From assembly GCA_027325115.1 (NCBI GenBank), contig DAHWFG010000099.1, positions 1-7,700 on the forward strand: 7,700 bases of DNA, given 5' to 3'. The stretch is from JAKBCQ01 sp021807585 (GTDB lineage Bacteria > Planctomycetota > Planctomycetia > Isosphaerales > Isosphaeraceae). This document shows, one piece after another, positions 5,750 to 7,700 of the stretch. Each line of letters starts with the position of its first letter. Position 1 is the first letter of the stretch. The translations under genes and the position numbers were made by a program. The notes under the pieces are model-generated. The model searched no databases, had not been told where the DNA came from, and saw nothing but the letters and a program-made list of their open reading frames with translations.

Positions 5750-7126
5750 TTATTGCATATGGAATTTCATCAAGAGTAAAATCGCGATGGAATAATAGAG
5801 GACGATTCCGGTCGCGTCGACGAGGGTCGAGATCGCGGGCGCCGAGACGACCGCGGGATCCCAGCCGAGGCGGTGCGCGATCATCGGCACGAGCGCGCCG
5901 ATCAAATTCGCCCACATGCAAATACCAAGAATCGTCAAACCGATTACGGCCGAAACCGCGGGGGATTGTCCGCGATAAAGCCACGCGTAGCAGAACGCGA
6001 CGACGCCGAGGATCGCCCCCAGCATGAAGCCGACGAACCATTCGCGCGCGAGCACGCGGAAGAAGTGCCGCCGGGTGATCTCGCCGAGCGCCAATCCCCG
6101 AATGATCGTGCCGACCGTCTGGCTTCCCGCGTTTCCTCCGGTACCGAGCAGCAGCGGCAAAAACAGCGTCAGCATCGGCCAATCGTGCTCGACCCATTTA
6201 AAATGCCTGAGCGCCGGATACGTAAAGTTCTCGGCAAGAAAAAGCATAAGCAGCCATTTGATTCGTCTCCGCACCGAAGACGTCACGCGTCCTTGCCAAT
6301 ACGGCTCGTCGTCGGCCTCGGGATCGGACGAGACGCCGCCGAAAGCCAGAATGTCTTCGGTTTGCTCGCGCCTTAAAATATCGAAGGCGTCGTCGTGGGT
6401 GACGATCCCGACGAGCATGTCCGAGGGATCGACGACGGGAATCGCCACCAGGTCGAACTTGGCGATCTTCCGCACCACGCTCTCCTGATCCTCGTCCACC
6501 CGCGCCGTGATGATCTCGCGACGCATGATGTCTTCGATCCGAGCCGTCGGCCGCGCCAGGATCAATTTTTTAAGCGGAACCAGGCCGATCAATTTACGAT
6601 TGATATCAACAACATAACTATAATCGATAGTTTCTCGATCGGGCGCCTCCTGGCGCAGTTGATCGAGCGCCTCGCGCACGGTGAGGTGGGGAGAGAGGGT
6701 GGCGTAATCGGTCGTCATCACCGCGCCCGCGGTGCCGGGCTCGTAGCTCGCGAGCCTGCGAATGTCTTCGCGCTCGGCGTGCGCCAGTCTACGAAGGATT
6801 TCGTCGGCGTGATCCTCGTCGAGATGCTTGACGAGATTGGCTCGATCGTCGTGCGACATCAAATGAAGAAGCGCCGCCGCGTCGGCGGGCGCCGTCTTCT
6901 CGACGAGTTCGATCTGGCGATCGAAATCGAGATAACTGACGACCTCGGCGCGCACGCGCGGGTCGAGAACCTCCAAAATCGCGTTCCCCTCGGCGAGATC
7001 GAGATCCTGGATCATCTCGGCGACACGTGCGGGATGGCTCTCGGCGAAGAACTCGCGGAGCGCCGCGGCCTCGCCCGCCTGGATCAATTCGCGCAAATCG
7101 GGGACGAGGAGCGGGTTCCTGATCAT
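5750..7126 (-). CDS. mgtE: MgtE magnesium transporter, 458 aa
   Basis: An inner-membrane, Mg2+-gated magnesium channel. It has the full MgtE plan. Residues ~5-128 are the N domain, a superhelix of short repeats (DLDLAEGNAILEVLDP, LMSHDDRANLVKHLDEDHAD). PGTAGAVMTTDY (130-141) leads into a CBS pair (~135-255), which senses cytosolic Mg2+. The membrane domain runs ~287-458 with about five helices, including the signature LLLGTGGNAGSQT (325-337) of the pore region and LVDATGIVLYYS (435-446) in the last helix, whose Asp437 matches the conserved pore-helix acidic residue. Length is normal for the family and nothing appears truncated. ATG 7126 has GGGAGG 10 nt upstream. The serS stop lies 78 bases before it, so the gene may be part of a serS-mgtE-amidohydrolase unit. 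I see no M-box-like riboswitch in the short leader. Confidence 0.96.
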   Translation of the reverse strand: MIRNPLLVPDLRELIQAGEAAALREFFAESHPARVAEMIQDLDLAEGNAILEVLDPRVRAEVVSYLDFDRQIELVEKTAPADAAALLHLMSHDDRANLVKHLDEDHADEILRRLAHAEREDIRRLASYEPGTAGAVMTTDYATLSPHLTVREALDQLRQEAPDRETIDYSYVVDINRKLIGLVPLKKLILARPTARIEDIMRREIITARVDEDQESVVRKIAKFDLVAIPVVDPSDMLVGIVTHDDAFDILRREQTEDILAFGGVSSDPEADDEPYWQGRVTSSVRRRIKWLLMLFLAENFTYPALRHFKWVEHDWPMLTLFLPLLLGTGGNAGSQTVGTIIRGLALGEITRRHFFRVLAREWFVGFMLGAILGVVAFCYAWLYRGQSPAVSAVIGLTILGICMWANLIGALVPMIAHRLGWDPAVVSAPAISTLVDATGIVLYYSIAILLLMKFHMQ

Positions 7127-7143
7127 CGCGCTCGAACCTCCCC

Positions 7144-7197
7144 TCGATCCCTTAAACTCGTTATGATCGCCGCCTCGGTGTGTATCGATCCCTTGAA
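7144..7197. repeat. Direct repeat TCGATCCCTT(R)AA in the mgtE leader
   Basis: TCGATCCCTTAAA (7144-7156) and TCGATCCCTTGAA (7185-7197) differ at one of 13 bases and start 41 bp apart. They fill the 78-base gap upstream of mgtE. They could be paired regulator sites about four helical turns apart, or chance in GATC-rich DNA. Confidence 0.35.
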
Positions 7198-7204
7198 ATC
7201 CAAC

Positions 7205-7700
7205 TTATGAACGAACCCCGATTGATTCTCGACCCCCCATGTCGCCGCGCAGAACCGCGGGGATCTCGATCGATCCATCCTCGCGTTGGTAATTCTCGAT
7301 AATGGCGATCAACGTGCGCGAAAGCGCAATCGCCGTCCCGTTCAGCGTGTGCACGAATCGCGTCCCTTTTTGACCCGCGGGACGATAGCGAATGTTGAGC
7401 CGACGCGATTGATAATCGCCGCAGTCCGATGTCGAAGTCACCTCGCCGTACTCCCCGCCCTCGCCCCGCCCCGGCATCCACGCCTCAAGATCAAACTTGC
7501 GATACGCGGGACCCCCAAGATCTCCTGAACATATGTCGAGCACACGATACGGCAACCCGAGCCCCTGAAAAATCGACTCCTCAAGCGCCAACAATTGCAG
7601 ATGAGTCGACCCGGAACTTTCAACGGTTGTAAATGCGAACATTTCCACCTTTGTGAACTGATGCACGCGATAAAGCCCCTTGCCGGCGCGCCCCGCGGCG
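7205..7700 (-). CDS. serS: Seryl-tRNA synthetase, C-terminal 164 residues (5' end outside window)
   Basis: Class II aminoacyl-tRNA synthetase that charges tRNA-Ser (and tRNA-Sec where present) in the cytoplasm. The frame is open to the window edge and begins AAGRAGKGLYRVHQF, then TKVEMF, which is the class II motif 2 region of SerRS. Next come GGPAYRKFDLEAWMPG and EVTSTSDCGDYQSRRLNIRYR in pieces typical of the active-site core. LNGTAIALSRTLIAIIENYQ is motif 3 with its ATP-binding Arg. EIPAVLRGDMGG is the usual C-terminal strand. The protein ends GVRS at TAA 7207-7205, close to the normal SerRS end, so the C-terminus is intact. The tRNA-binding coiled-coil arm and motif 1 would lie beyond position 7700. 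It may be the first gene of a unit continuing into mgtE. Confidence 0.95.
   Translation of the reverse strand, partial: AAGRAGKGLYRVHQFTKVEMFAFTTVESSGSTHLQLLALEESIFQGLGLPYRVLDICSGDLGGPAYRKFDLEAWMPGRGEGGEYGEVTSTSDCGDYQSRRLNIRYRPAGQKGTRFVHTLNGTAIALSRTLIAIIENYQREDGSIEIPAVLRGDMGGRESIGVRS

Noticed and set aside
6395..7210. 271-codon open frame on the + strand opposite mgtE
   Set aside because: It lies almost wholly antisense to an unambiguous mgtE gene, has no recognisable domain, and is explained by the skewed codon composition of the opposite strand.
7529..7536. ACATATGT, a match to the ACA-N2-TGT operator core
   Set aside because: It lies inside the conserved coding sequence of serS, away from any promoter, and shows that the six-base core alone can occur by chance.

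Overview
The window looks like chromosomal DNA from a bacterium with high-50s GC content, most likely a planctomycete or close relative. The reasons are indirect: a secreted two-part esterase/peptidase-like protein of a type I associate with planctomycetes, a BlaI/MecI-type repressor, loosely packed short operons, and a very high density of GATC/CGATCG words. No rRNA, tRNA, CRISPR array or insertion sequence is visible.

Layout, left to right. (1) Positions 3-140, + strand: the last 45 codons of an unrecognised gene. It converges, with a 9-base gap, on (2) 150-2171, - strand: a 673-residue exported alpha/beta-hydrolase with a GFSMGG nucleophile elbow. (3) 2172-2415: a leader/intergenic stretch with a weak promoter candidate and an inverted repeat. 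(4) 2416-3951, - strand: an M48-type zinc metallopeptidase with an N-terminal four-cysteine zinc ribbon, an acidic linker and a membrane segment. (5) 3952-4179: the divergent control region. (6) 4180-4593, + strand: a BlaI/MecI/CopY-family winged-helix repressor. (7) 4594-4908: a gene-free convergent gap with three clean hairpins. (8) 4909-5658, - strand: a creatininase-family amidohydrolase. (9) 5750-7126, - strand: an MgtE magnesium channel/transporter. (10) 7205-7700, - strand: the C-terminal part of seryl-tRNA synthetase, running off the window edge. Items 10, 9 and 8 lie head to tail in one direction and could be one transcription unit.

The most interesting part is the divergent BlaI-like repressor / M48 peptidase pair. 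BlaI-type repressors normally work with an M56 membrane peptidase sensor (BlaR1/MecR1). Here the neighbour is instead an M48-type protease with a cysteine ribbon. Its control region holds a TATAAT box that overlaps the most upstream ATG. Just downstream of that box lies a perfect dyad, AGACA-CT-TGTCT, which contains the ACA-N2-TGT core of CopY/BlaI/MecI operators. Read together, these suggest that the repressor controls the peptidase gene from an operator at its transcription start, and that translation starts at 3951 behind a strong GGAGG, not at 4041. The regulatory link is inference; the motifs themselves are directly visible.
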